Positions 9,858 to 19,673 of a stretch of DNA of 22,142 bases are shown one piece after another. A model generated the notes under the pieces. The model had not been told where the DNA came from, ran no database searches, and saw nothing but the letters and a program-made list of their open reading frames with translations. How positions within the stretch are numbered: the stretch's first letter is position 1; each line of letters starts with the position of its first letter. The position numbers and the translations under genes were made by a program. This DNA is from Perkinsus chesapeaki (lineage: Eukaryota; Perkinsozoa; Perkinsida; Perkinsidae): contig JAAPAO010000586.1 of the NCBI GenBank assembly GCA_013115145.1, positions 1 through 22,142 on the forward strand, in the 5' to 3' direction.

Positions 9858-12800
9858 CTATTTCCCTGCGGCTATCGATCCACCCGGGTTCGATTCCCGC
9901 ATGGAGCGTTCTAGGCGAGTTCGCAATACTGCAAATGCTGGTCCTTGCGGAAGCACTGGTAAAACCGGTGATGTTCTCCGAGGAGGTGGAGAAGGAGGAG
10001 GTATAGATGTGGTTGTCGGTAAGGCATCATTCGTATCTTTCTCGCTTGCACCGCGCCCTGGAGTTTTGCCGCTCTTTTTGGATGCCTTCTTCACATCGCA
10101 CTCTGTAGGTTTTCCACCATTTTTAGGAATCCTCTTCTCACCGCACTCTGAAGATTTTCGAGAATTTTTAGGAATCCTCTTCTCACCGCACTGCAAAGAT
10201 TTCCCACTCGTCACATCTTCGCACTGCGGAGATTCCTCTACCCCAGGCAACCTCAACGTCCAATGCTTCAGTACCGAATCCTCATCGCTCGCGCACACCA
10301 CGTTCATCTCAATGATATCCAAAACCTTCCACTTTAGCGTTTTCCCCTTCCTCAAAAATTCCACACATTTTTCATTTATATCGACCACGTTGTCCGCTCC
10401 TATCTGCTCCAACGACACGCTCTTCGAGTACCCCACCAACGGAACGAACACCTCAATCGCATTCTTGGTACTTTTGCCGCTCTCCAACTTTTTACCAGGG
10501 AAAATTTTCGTCACCACTAAATCGTTCAAATTCAAACCTGTCTTATCGGAATAATTCGCCCGCACATAATCGCTGAAGAAGTAATACGCACACTCTCGAT
10601 CTGCCTCTAAACTCCCCTTCCGAATTTGATTGCATCTTGCTGTTGCCTGTATTAACTCATCCAAGCTATGCCTATACAAAGACTCCTTCCCCATCGACAC
10701 CAAATCAGCCAGCAGCCTGTGCACCAGCACGTCCGCGTACCGCCTAATCGGTGATGTGAAGTGCATATACCGTCCCAACCCAAGCGCCCAGTGCGAGGTG
10801 CTCTCCTCGGTGTCCTCAACAACGACATATTGCGCCATTTGGAACGCCACCATCGCTTCAAAAGATATCGCCTTGAAAACCGCATCCGGAAGAATTTTTC
10901 GAGCCGCATCTAAAAGTTCGGCCAACTTGCGGCCCTTCCATCTCTCAGTCGACCAGTCCATCCCCGCACATCCCCGCTGCAAAACCGGCAATATAGTCTC
11001 GATGACCTACCGTTGAGGAAATGCAAGATTATTCAAGATTGCAAGATACCTCTGCCTCCGTATTGGGATGCTGCCTTAATATTGGCGGCAGCGATTTCCC
11101 GTTCATCTCGATCCCCTCGACCAATCGCTCTGCCACCAATCGGTTCGCCAACACCTGCGGCGAACGTTTACATATTCTCATTTGATCTTCGAGTCTAAAT
11201 TGACTCGAGCTGAGCTTTTGTTTCGTCCAAGTCAGACTCGTGAGAGACAAGACAACCTTCAGAACGTTTTATAATTCTAAAACCTCATTTTTCTAGCTCA
11301 TCCTACTCCTCCCATAAGACCTACTACTAAGCGCCACCACCTACATAGAGCACAGGAAGCCTCCCGACTTTCGGAAGGCCGAAGATTAACTCATCCTTGT
11401 TTAAATTTCATTCGGCATTCCGTCCCTGCATTCACCATATTAAACTATCCTCGCCGATAGCAAGCTCACAAAGTCCTTCTTCGTTTGCATGCTTTCGAAC
11501 CTCTGCGCCATCAACACCATTTGGGGATTATATAAATTTCCAATTCAAAGCTCCTGGAGATGCATGGATCGAATTCACATCTTGAGTCAACGAACATCTC
11601 AAGCTCCCGACAGAAGTTTCAAATACAGTTTTCCAATCTAAACGGTAAGCGAGACTAAGCGGACTTGGGCAAACGTCTCAGTGTAGTCTTATGGAGTTCA
11701 CAATTGTCCCCCTTGCAAATGATATACAAGTCGTTACTAGGAACGACCAACTATCTCAAACTTTTGCAGAGAGCATGAGATGTTCTTCTACCCAAAATGC
11801 AAATTCATGATGAATGCATTCCAATTAAACCAGTCATCGCCAGTTGAAGGTGCCTACCATAAATTCCTCAATTAAGCCATGACTATTCCCCTCTTCCTCC
11901 CCATAAGAAGTGTCCATCGGCGACTCTGACCAACATCTCGTAGGAGTGAAAGAGTCTGGTGACGAGAACTCGAACTTCACCTTACGGCAATGCAACTAGC
12001 GCGCGCCCTGATGATCGATTTCAAGCCCACCTTGGAAGAACCAACTCGGATGGTATCTTTAGCTCGACTTGAGCTCCTCCGCTTAGCTGCCACTTCCCAT
12101 AGCAACTTAATGTCCGCTAGAACATCTATATCTAAAAAGATGAATTCTCACGCGCCACGAAATGCCATCCAAAGCAAATGACTAGTTTTGTCGCGAGCAC
12201 GGAAGTGTTGTGGGCGACGCGTAGAGTTATCAAACCGAGTTGAGCCATGCCGAAAATGGGATGCCCTAATGCTGCGATCCTTTTCAGAAGATATAATAGT
12301 AAGAGCAAGTTAAAACATTAGGAATATAATAATATTAGAAATAGGCTACATGACCACGCACACGTGGCAGGTTCTCTATAAGTAGTCCAAAGCTTCATGT
12401 TCGATCAGCCCCGACTGCCCGAGTCGCCGGCTTACCTATATCGTGCTCCCCGCCTCTCATAGCCTCATCCACTTCATCGTAACTCAACCGCGCCGAGCTC
12501 CTAATTATGCTCTTTCCGAATTCAACTCGTTCCCCTTCGCAAAGTTCACCTAAAAATAAAGTCCGGCGAAATCCTATCAGCCCCCATCACCAGTGTGCTG
12601 ATCAATCACGAAGAAAACCGTAAAAGCCAATCGATCGACATCCGGCAACAGAGAGCAAAGATTCTCGGACAGGTGCCTCGGAAGCATCGGATACGTCTGA
12701 CATGAAGAGCAAGGTCGTTGGGATGTCTATCGGCTGCCAGCTGCTCTGCCCACCTTGTGAGGCATGTAAACCGTGATGGCCCTCTTGGCGGCTTCTTTGT

Positions 12801-15800
12801 CCAGTTGGGAGTGTGCAGGAACAAAGTGGGACACATCAGCAACATGCACCTAAAAAATTAATAAGTGCGCCAGATAAACGATAAACGCATGTCGAGGACA
12901 TCGCGACACTCAACGGGAAAAGCTAATGATGCTCACTTCAGACATGAGAGAATGTAAACTGCATTTCTATTATTTTAATTATAAGCATAATTATTCCCCT
13001 CAAAGATATGTCCACTATACCGTTATGCGGCTAATATAGGCTATGAATAGGGAGTTCTTATATAGGCAATCCTGCAGCAGCAGCAGCAGTCGGCTACAAG
13101 GCTATATCATTCAACATAGAAATGAAAATAAATATATATAATGGAGACTAAATCTCGTAAATGAATTTATTTTTATTCATCATCATCGATGATGATATAA
13201 GATCTCGCAAAACTGTTACCATACAGTATTACAACAGTAATGAAAACCAAGCAGTTGGAGACAGTAAGACCCATGCAGGCATCTACGACGCTAAACGTCG
13301 CCGAACATGCTCGTGGGCTGCTTAATCTCCCTAACCGAGAGATCCAAGATTTCCGATCAACTGCAATCTTCTTCTTTTCTATAAAGAAAATATACAAGGA
13401 AGATAATGCTCCCTTTTCTATATAACCCATATTGTCGCCACTTAACCCATGAGTATCTTAGGTCCCCGGTTCGATCCCCGCACCCTACACCTATCCTCAG
13501 CCTTTCATTTCCCAACACCTCCACCGACAATGCATCATCCAAGTCTTTCGCAGTTGGAGGATCGATCGATACAACTCGATGAGCTACCAACCAATAAATC
13601 TTGCCCATCTTGCTCATCCTTACATTTCCTCAAATCCCATCTCTTCGGTCCTTTTCCATTCAGTACATCCCTCACAACTGCTTCCGAAGATGGCCACCTG
13701 TCCGAAAATGACCGATAAAACCTACACCACTTCAAATTCGCCCCGAAACCCTCGGCAACTTCGCCAAAAAATACGCGCCGTATTTTTCCAAAAATCCGCC
13801 GAAATTACGGAAAATTCCGTAAATTTTCCGTCCTGTAACTGAACATCTCGCGCTGAACTGAACGGTGAAATCTTCTGTAACATCTGGATAGAGAGTCAAT
13901 ATATATAGTATACAAAGTATACAGAGTTAATATATATAGTATACAAAGTATACAGAGTTAATACATATAGTATGCAAAGTATACAGAGTTAATATATATA
14001 GTATAGAAAGTATATAGAGTTAATATATATAGTATAGAAAGTATATAGAGTTAATATATATAGTATAGAAAGTATACAGAGTTAATATATATAGTATATA
14101 AAGTATATAGATACTAAAGCAGATGACTGTATGGTCTTTGCTAGTAATACGCTTCCCCATTTCTATTCAGCATTCACTTGGAGTTTACAATAATAAAAGC
14201 CATGACTGTCATCATTCCACCATTCACGGTAGCATACTCCGATTTCCTCTGCAGAGTATGACAACCAGCTTAACTTCCCACCACATCGATAGCCGGAAGC
14301 CTGGTCGAAGGGGACAATTTGCACAAAAAGGAGAAGATGAAGAAATGACAAAAATTTACACCATATAACAGTCGTCGATCCTCAACTTGTTATTCAAGAG
14401 CAGCTCCCTTCCCTATTACTCCCTCCTCAACCCTTCCTCCACCTCCTCTGCATACTCCGTACTAGTTAATCCGTACCGTTCCATTATAGCTCTATGTTCA
14501 GCAACTCCACTGCCCACCGGACCGAAGTGCTCTACCTGAACCATTATCTGCTTCATAATCATTATATCTTATTTTTGAACGATGTACATATACATTTCTC
14601 ATCGGCAGCCCTTCTCCTACTTTCACCAGACAGCAGACCGTGGCCAGCATAGGAGTACAGCTACGGGCTCACTCACCCGTAAAATGCCGATCAGTTCAGC
14701 GAAGTGTAAAGACGAAACGAACGGATATATATTAAATGATGGGAGGATTCCTATTTCTACCCAACAGATCCACCATCTATCCCCACGGAAATGTGGTCCA
14801 AGTACGGAGAAGATGTAATAAATCTTTAGCTGTAAATATGTTCCTGGACTGCCAAAACAAAATGTACTCCCTCTGGATAGCCTAGCATCATCTGCTGCCC
14901 CTCTCCTACCCATTACCAGCTCACACACCGGATTCACACTATCATCTGCCCATTCGACTATCCGGCACGTTATCAACTGGATCCCAGTTGAGATACCCTT
15001 CGCATCGAATCTGCCCGCGACTTATCATTCATCACCACCAACATTCCTACGGTTTCTCGAGCGTCATTGCTGGAAGTCTCTGGTCTCTTGGTTGGACCTT
15101 AGTCTCACCGGGCCGAACTAAACCGACAACCGGTCGCTCATTTCTCGAGATGACCTGAACCACCTCAGATCCGTCACTTAGGAAAATGAGGAAACTATTC
15201 GATAACGAAATTGTACCAACCCGTAAGAAGTAATAGTAAAACTCTTCCTCAAGTAGCTAATAAATCTCTCTTGAGATAGTTTTCCAGAACGAAGCCAACG
15301 TGTATCAATTATATCTTATTAAACACAGAGGTCCACAATTCCCAAGCCACTCCTTTACCCATGTTATATATCAATACAGGTCATCTATACTTTTAGCAAA
15401 TCTATCCCGCGCAAATCTAAGCATTAAGAATATAACTTTGGCGGATAGGGTTAAACTTGTATAGTTTTTCTAAGGTGCAGAGAGGGGGAATAGATCATGG
15501 GATGTCATAACTTCTTCGGAACTTAGGCCATCGGTTGGTTTTTAGTCTATCCAGTGCCAATATGCATCTCCAATATAGAAAAGAACAGCGGCTCCTTTGC
15601 CTACTTCAAGAAAAGCTCAACGTGAAAATTCCCACGAGACCACCAGTCCATAAACTCGCCACGATCACCTCCTTTCCCAACGCGAGCGCGTTAGAACCGT
15701 CAAATGCCAGCAGAAAGATTCGGCCCATTTCCCCTACTACCGCAACCACTCGCGCTCGAGCATCCCCCAGTTTTCCTGATGGACTATCTTCTTCCATTTC

Positions 15801-16842
15801 CTTATTATCTCTCTTATAGGCTTTCCACATCAACCTCGCCTTTAAAAACACATCCGACCTTCATATTCCATATCCTTTATTACCATTACACTGTCACCGT
15901 GCAGCGCTCTATTACGTGCCATGAACCCAGGCACCCTCACACGGACCTTCCCCTCCTTATCGTCCTCCAACTCTAAGAACGCCTGATTGGTCTCGAAAGC
16001 CGGCACGTGCAGGCGACCATAGCGGACCTGAAGCACCACCTGTTAATCCCTCTCACTCAGCCTCATGCTTCACGAGATTTTATTCGGTCAGATCGTCCTG
16101 CCTTTCCCGCCTCTCCATTTCCAGCCATCACAGATTTAATCATCCTAATTGTTAAAGTAACTTTGTCGATCTCCAGTGTAAATATAAGCAACAGAATTGC
16201 TATGAAACTCATATCGTCCCTCCTCCAACAGCACCCACTTCACCGGACAGGCAGTAACAGGTACGGGCGATTCAGTCACTCTTAAAAATGGGATACCGAG
16301 CGCTACGACAACTTCCCGTGGGGCTCGGCAATATTTTCATCGAAGAAGAAATTTTTTTTGCCAGCAAAAGCCACGAGGCGCCCATGCCAGGCGGAAAATG
16401 TGCCATTTCGTTCATTTCTTAATTACCCTCCTTCCAGCCCCGGCCCCTCATCACCTCTCCTCTCTGCAATGCGGCCTCGATATCTTTCTTTTCCCACCAT
16501 GGTTCGAATAAGCTACTTATTTTACCACTTGATGAGTCCTCCACGTCGGGTTGGCTAGGAATCTTCGAGAAGCTCCGCACTGTGAAGATTCCCGGGCAGC
16601 TGTAGAAAACCAATGTCCCGTGAACTATGCAATTCACCATCAGCCTCTTCCATCTCACAGGAATGAGTTCCTACTGCGGAGGGGATGCAGCGAAAATGTG
16701 TTCCTAGACCCAACTTGACCCCCTTCCACCTCGCCTACCCCAAAGCCATCCGCAATGAGCCCAGTGCAAGAAGTCTTCCACCTGCTCCTCCAACAGCCGC
16801 TATGAGTAATGAAGAGGGCTTCACCGATGTGACCGAAGACAT
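9858..16842 (-). CDS. DIS3L2: DIS3L2-type 3'-5' exoribonuclease (RNB family), 16 exons
   Basis: Complete manual model of 888 codons plus stop, in phase across all junctions; human DIS3L2 has 885. Exons: 16782-16842, 16455-16579, 15884-16039, 15741-15839, 15051-15154, 14917-15010, 14787-14881, 13624-13697, 13489-13583, 12754-12849, 12591-12696, 12436-12549, 12031-12131, 11858-11980, 11050-11154, 9858-10976. An in-frame TAA precedes the ATG. Domains in order: cold-shock domain 1 (about 60-115, [10 protein letters not shown]), cold-shock domain 2 (about 145-200), RNB domain with [14 protein letters not shown] (Asp 277, 283, 285, 286 bind metal), [13 protein letters not shown], and [18 protein letters not shown] at about 588, then an S1-like domain. 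No PIN domain, which separates it from DIS3. The family degrades oligouridylated RNAs processively in the cytoplasm. The C-terminal tail is a lineage-specific, Lys/Pro-rich extension. Exon 3 could instead begin at 16027. Confidence 0.93.
9884..9900 (+). other. tRNA T-arm-like sequence at the 3' end of DIS3L2
   Basis: CCGGG, then TTCGATT, then CCCGC: a T stem and loop with one end mismatch, including a good B-box core. No matching acceptor stem, D arm or anticodon arm is found within 70 bp, so it is not a tRNA. On the minus strand it encodes part of the last residues of DIS3L2 (RESNPGG). Confidence 0.6.
10080..10205 (-). repeat. In-frame repeats in the DIS3L2 C-terminal tail
   Basis: Two near-identical 45-bp units encode CGEKRIPKN followed by a short Ser/Lys or Gly/Lys stretch. 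A third, degenerate unit (CDVKKASKK) follows. The tail is basic, with regularly spaced Cys, and lies after the S1 domain. It is not part of the conserved family core as I know it, so it probably arose by local tandem duplication. Confidence 0.8.
12850..13488 (-). other. 639-nt DIS3L2 intron with CAG run and T-arm-like sequence
   Basis: It separates the catalytic-Asp exon from the exon starting [10 protein letters not shown]. It contains five CAG triplets (about 13074-13089) and, within 10 nt of the 5' splice site, a B-box-like GGTTCGATCCC (13465-13481). No coding signal is seen. Confidence 0.6.
13893..14109 (+). repeat. 31-bp minisatellite, seven tandem copies
   Basis: Unit starts fall at 13893, 13924, 13955, 13986, 14017, 14048 and 14079, exactly 31 bp apart. 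Each unit reads GAGT(T/C)AATA(T/C)ATATAG followed by TAT(A/G)(C/G/T)AAAGTATA(C/T)A. Point differences distinguish an early group (ACAAAG) from a later group (AGAAAG). It lies in the 1089-nt DIS3L2 intron 13698-14786. Confidence 0.95.
14605..14708 (+). repeat. Dispersed repeat, copy 2
   Basis: Best match to 3739-3843; the two share CTTTTCACCAGACAGCAG-like and GGAGTACAGCTAC blocks in the same order and spacing. It lies in DIS3L2 intron 13698-14786, which also holds the minisatellite. Confidence 0.75.
16215..16300 (+). repeat. Dispersed repeat, copy 3 (divergent, internally deleted)
   Basis: Keeps the order CTTCACC, GACAG, a shortened middle, GGTACGGGC, TCAGTCACTC, AAAATGGGAT seen in the other two copies, with gaps. 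It lies in DIS3L2 intron 16040-16454. The assignment is weaker than for the other copies. Confidence 0.5.
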
Positions 16843-17814
16843 GATGGGAAGGATTTAAAAACTACAACAAGTGTTAAAGGTATACAAAACAGCTAATAGA
16901 CTTCCCGGTTCATCAAAACAATTCTGGAATTCAGCATTATTGGTTTAAGAAAAGTAATGAGTTGTGAAAGGAGCGGTAGGAGTAATGGTTATAACTGCCC
17001 CCAGTTCATTAAATCCATACCGGGATTCAGAATCGATTCCAGCACCGCATTTTAGGTGTAAAAAGCAGTTCTGAAATCGATTCTGGACTCCAAAATCGGT
17101 TTATCGAACGACCTCTGAGATTCCCAAATTCCGATTCATTCCATTTATTAAATACAAAGGGACTACTTGTTAATAACTACAAATTAATAAAGCGGAATGC
17201 AGACCCCTCCATGTTCGTAAGATTCCCGATCCTCTAAAGATATCTGCCGTCTCAGAAGTATCTTTTAGTCGAAATTTCCCCAGTAGGTTGGTGACTGAGT
17301 TTCAGAAGGCCTGCCCCTTCAATCCCGACGCACGCCAAGAGAGGGGACTCTTCTGAAGAATGTAAATCCTGCAATTCCAGACCGTCCGTCTCTCCATTTG
17401 TCGTACTACCGAAATGCCTCTACATTGTGCGCCTCGAGTCAACCATAAAGGTGAACGTCATGAACTAACATCAGCGAAGCGTTGATAAGTAAGCAAAAAA
17501 GTAAGTAAGAGCAGGAAGTAGAAAAGCAAAGTAAGCAGCATGAAAATATTTACCAACAGTATATTAGACTAATCGATAATAAGAATACTAATTTAATAGA
17601 TATCAATATTATTTATTATTTTATTAATATACAGCTTACTCATATTAATAACATTATACATTACTACCATGCTTGTCGCGCACCGAGGAGCTAATCTTAA
17701 TGCCCTGCCATGAGCAACCCGAATCAAGAGCAACTCTACTTATCATGTGCAAGCTATGACCAGTATGTGATAATCAAATAATTCCGACAACGAAAAGGCA
17801 CACTTCATCAAAAT
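16843..17814. other. Spacer upstream of DIS3L2, likely promoter region
   Basis: About 970 bp with no convincing exon on either strand. On the minus strand an AG lies about 20 nt before the DIS3L2 ATG. Around 17030-17095 there are two GAATCGATTC-like blocks in inverted orientation. From about 17560 to 17660 the sequence is strongly AT-rich. If the plus-strand gene at 17815 is real, this is a shared divergent promoter region. Confidence 0.4.
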
Positions 17815-18159
17815 ATGACGCCCAGTGCTCGAAAAGATATCCTTCAAAAAGTTTCGGATGGCGCCGATTCCGAATCCGCGGCCCATTTTATCCAAGCCGG
17901 TCTTCCCGGAAGTAAGCCGTTCCTAAACGGCTGCTTGCCTTACCCACGCTAATGGCCCTGACGGCCAGCGAGTCGGGCCCCCCTGGTGAAGCTAGAATGC
18001 ATACTAGTGATTGCCGACTAACAATGATGGTAAGAACAGAAAACTCGCTGAACTCCACGCAAGATTCCCCTCTCCCCCCAGCTCACCGACGCAAGCGCCT
18101 TCGACAGGTCATATTATTGGGCGATCTGGCGATGCACCCCTGTCTTCAACATGAATTAA
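17815..18159 (+). CDS. Possible small plus-strand gene, three exons, 70 residues, function unknown
   Basis: ATG at 17815 opens a 32-codon exon (17815-17911) with a helix-prone, soluble sequence (ARKDILQKVSDGADSE), ending at a GTAAGC donor. Exon 2 is 17992-18029, ending at a GTAAGA donor. A 52-nt intron with a strong CTCTCCCCCCAG acceptor leads to exon 3 (18082-18159), which encodes SAFDRSYYWAIW and ends in TAA. All phases agree. I do not recognise the product. It would be the only plus-strand protein gene here. The good splice sites are the main support. The acceptor of exon 2 is weak, and reading through exon 1 gives a 45-codon ORF instead. Confidence 0.33.
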
Positions 18160-18394
18160 TTTATTATATGTATAGATTCATAAAAGTCCGCAAAGTCTCA
18201 CCTTGTTCTACCACCACTAACAAGATCTGCACGCATGCACATCGGCCCCGGCCGCGCAGCATTAATGGCACTCGCACTTTGATTGGCCTAGCGGATCCCA
18301 AAGTGATTGATACGAAAGCCAGCTTCTGATTACTCGTATAACTAACCGACGAAATAACTGGGCTTGAGAAATGCCAGCGCTGGCGGCTGTGTAC

Positions 18395-18449
18395 CTTCAT
18401 TAACCTCCTCTACGGCATCCTCAGCCCACCGTATAGGCACGAAACTACA
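18395..18449 (-). other. Isolated candidate exon
   Basis: A 55-nt open segment between an AG (TGAAATAG) and a GTACAC donor, encoding SFVPIRWAEDAVEEVNE. A second open segment on the same strand ends at a strong GTGAGA donor at about 18200, but its phase does not join cleanly. No function can be given, and it may belong to an unresolved minus-strand gene. Confidence 0.25.
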
Positions 18450-18698
18450 CTATTTCAAGGCCGAAATTCAACCTAAATCTTGCAACTATTCCCTTCCTCA
18501 TCAACACAAGCGACCAAGCGACGTGGAGATGTTCGTAATAATATTCGTTAAATGTTACGGAAATTATAGAAATTTAGGAATTTATAATTTCTAATAATAT
18601 TTAAAACAAGTGTCATATTGCCACACTCCACAAGGGCATGCTACCGTTCGCGCGCGCTCCCTGCTTGTGCATGCGTGCACAGCTAATCGTACACATCA

Positions 18699-18840
18699 TA
18701 ACCTTTACGCAATAGGAACAACTTTCCGAAAAAAATGGACATAAATATCCTCAACTCTAAGATGGATTCAAAGGTCCTGAAGAACCCTCTGGGCTACACA
18801 AACTAGAAAGTAGCTCGACGACGTTGATATGGGACTCTTC
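18699..18840 (-). repeat. Highly conserved duplicated block, copy in paralogue B
   Basis: Matches 21196-21369 almost base for base, including intron sequence, apart from a few substitutions, a 2-bp indel and the 33-bp deletion. Similarity stops abruptly at 18840. It covers exon 3, flanking introns and the start of the exon 4 equivalent. Confidence 0.9.
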
Positions 18841-19673
18841 GCCGTCCTCACCAGCAAGGGTCGGCGGCGCCGTAAGTCTTCTAAATCCGTACTGTCCTAA
18901 CACAATCGATGTTGTCCTACTACCCGCAAGACAGTATTAATAATAACTCCATCTAAATCCACAGAAAAGGCTTCCTATTGCGGAGGAAATATAATGAACA
19001 GAACGAGATCCATCGCTTTTTACATCGCCCCACGTACTAGCAAGGCGCGTAAAACCAAACAGATGAGAACTGAGACCGTTGACTTTTAAAGAACTCTTCA
19101 GTAGTATGGAGATTAGATGTCAGACAGTACGATGAATCCCTCAATAGGCATTGTGTCGTATTGAAGAATTCACAGCTTTCATAGGCCCTTGATGGCCATT
19201 TTGGCAAGGTGGACCAGAATGCAACCGTTTGACGACGGGGATATGGGAGAGCTGACGCTGCTCTTGAGCTGGACTGTAGCTAGGTGAGTGCTGCTGCTGG
19301 ATCGCGATGATGCTACCTTCTTACCGCTGATGCAGTGACAACCGGATGATGGAATAAGGGATACAGGCGGACGACATTGGAGAGCGCCAGCATTAACAGA
19401 AAGGATGACAGCCTGCAGGGCTGGAGGGAGCTTCTTGAAACCGGAACAATCACACTGCCTTCGTCTCCGAGTCTTAGATTTAGGCTGAGCATCAGAGGAA
19501 CATTGAGAACAATTGACATCTTGATGATTGCCTCCTTATCTTACTTTGGATAATAGTACAGCCTGATACTTTCTCCGACCGATTGCATCTTGAGGGCATA
19601 TGCCGAGTTCCGTCTTCCCGTAAACAGCAGAATCCTCGGCGGAGGTCGGTGGAGACGGCGGCGGCGGGGGCAT
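18757..19673 (-). CDS. Cysteine-rich protein, paralogue B, truncated by a 33-bp deletion
   Basis: Exons: 19545-19673 (ATG at 19671-19673, 43 codons), 19325-19484 (160 nt), and 18757-18776 ending in TAG, giving 102 residues. Exon 1 starts with a proline run, then GICPQDAIGRRKYQAVLL. Exon 2 has CDCSGFKKLPPALQ and CRPPVSLIPSSGC. Exon 2 has the same length, phase and borders as the copy at 21389-21548, and about 64 percent identical residues (34 of 53 by eye). Against that copy, exon 3 lacks 33 bp covering its end and the GTAAG donor, so reading runs into TAG after PLNPS. No signal peptide is evident. It may be a pseudogene or a short functional form. Family not recognised. Confidence 0.5.
18841..19324 (-). 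other. Extra intron sequence in paralogue B
   Basis: The intron after exon 2 is 548 nt here but 83 nt in paralogue A. The extra part is bounded by two similar blocks (CGACGACG..GATATGGGA at about 18816 and 19231), as if sequence had been inserted between duplicated ends. No transposon ORF is seen inside. Confidence 0.5.

Noticed and set aside
9850-10554. Long plus-strand ORF of 234 codons
   Set aside because: It is antisense to the DIS3L2 last exon, and its composition is a shadow of that coding frame.
11397-11585. Minus-strand open segment with a faint resemblance to the RNB helical region
   Set aside because: The true homologous segment was found in exons 12031-12131 and 11858-11980 with exact phases. 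This one lies inside intron 11155-11857.
13460-13485. A second tRNA gene
   Set aside because: Only a B-box-like T arm with two stem mismatches is present, and no acceptor stem or anticodon arm can be drawn.
13893-14109. CRISPR array
   Set aside because: Repeats are contiguous without spacers, AT-rich and intronic in a eukaryotic gene.
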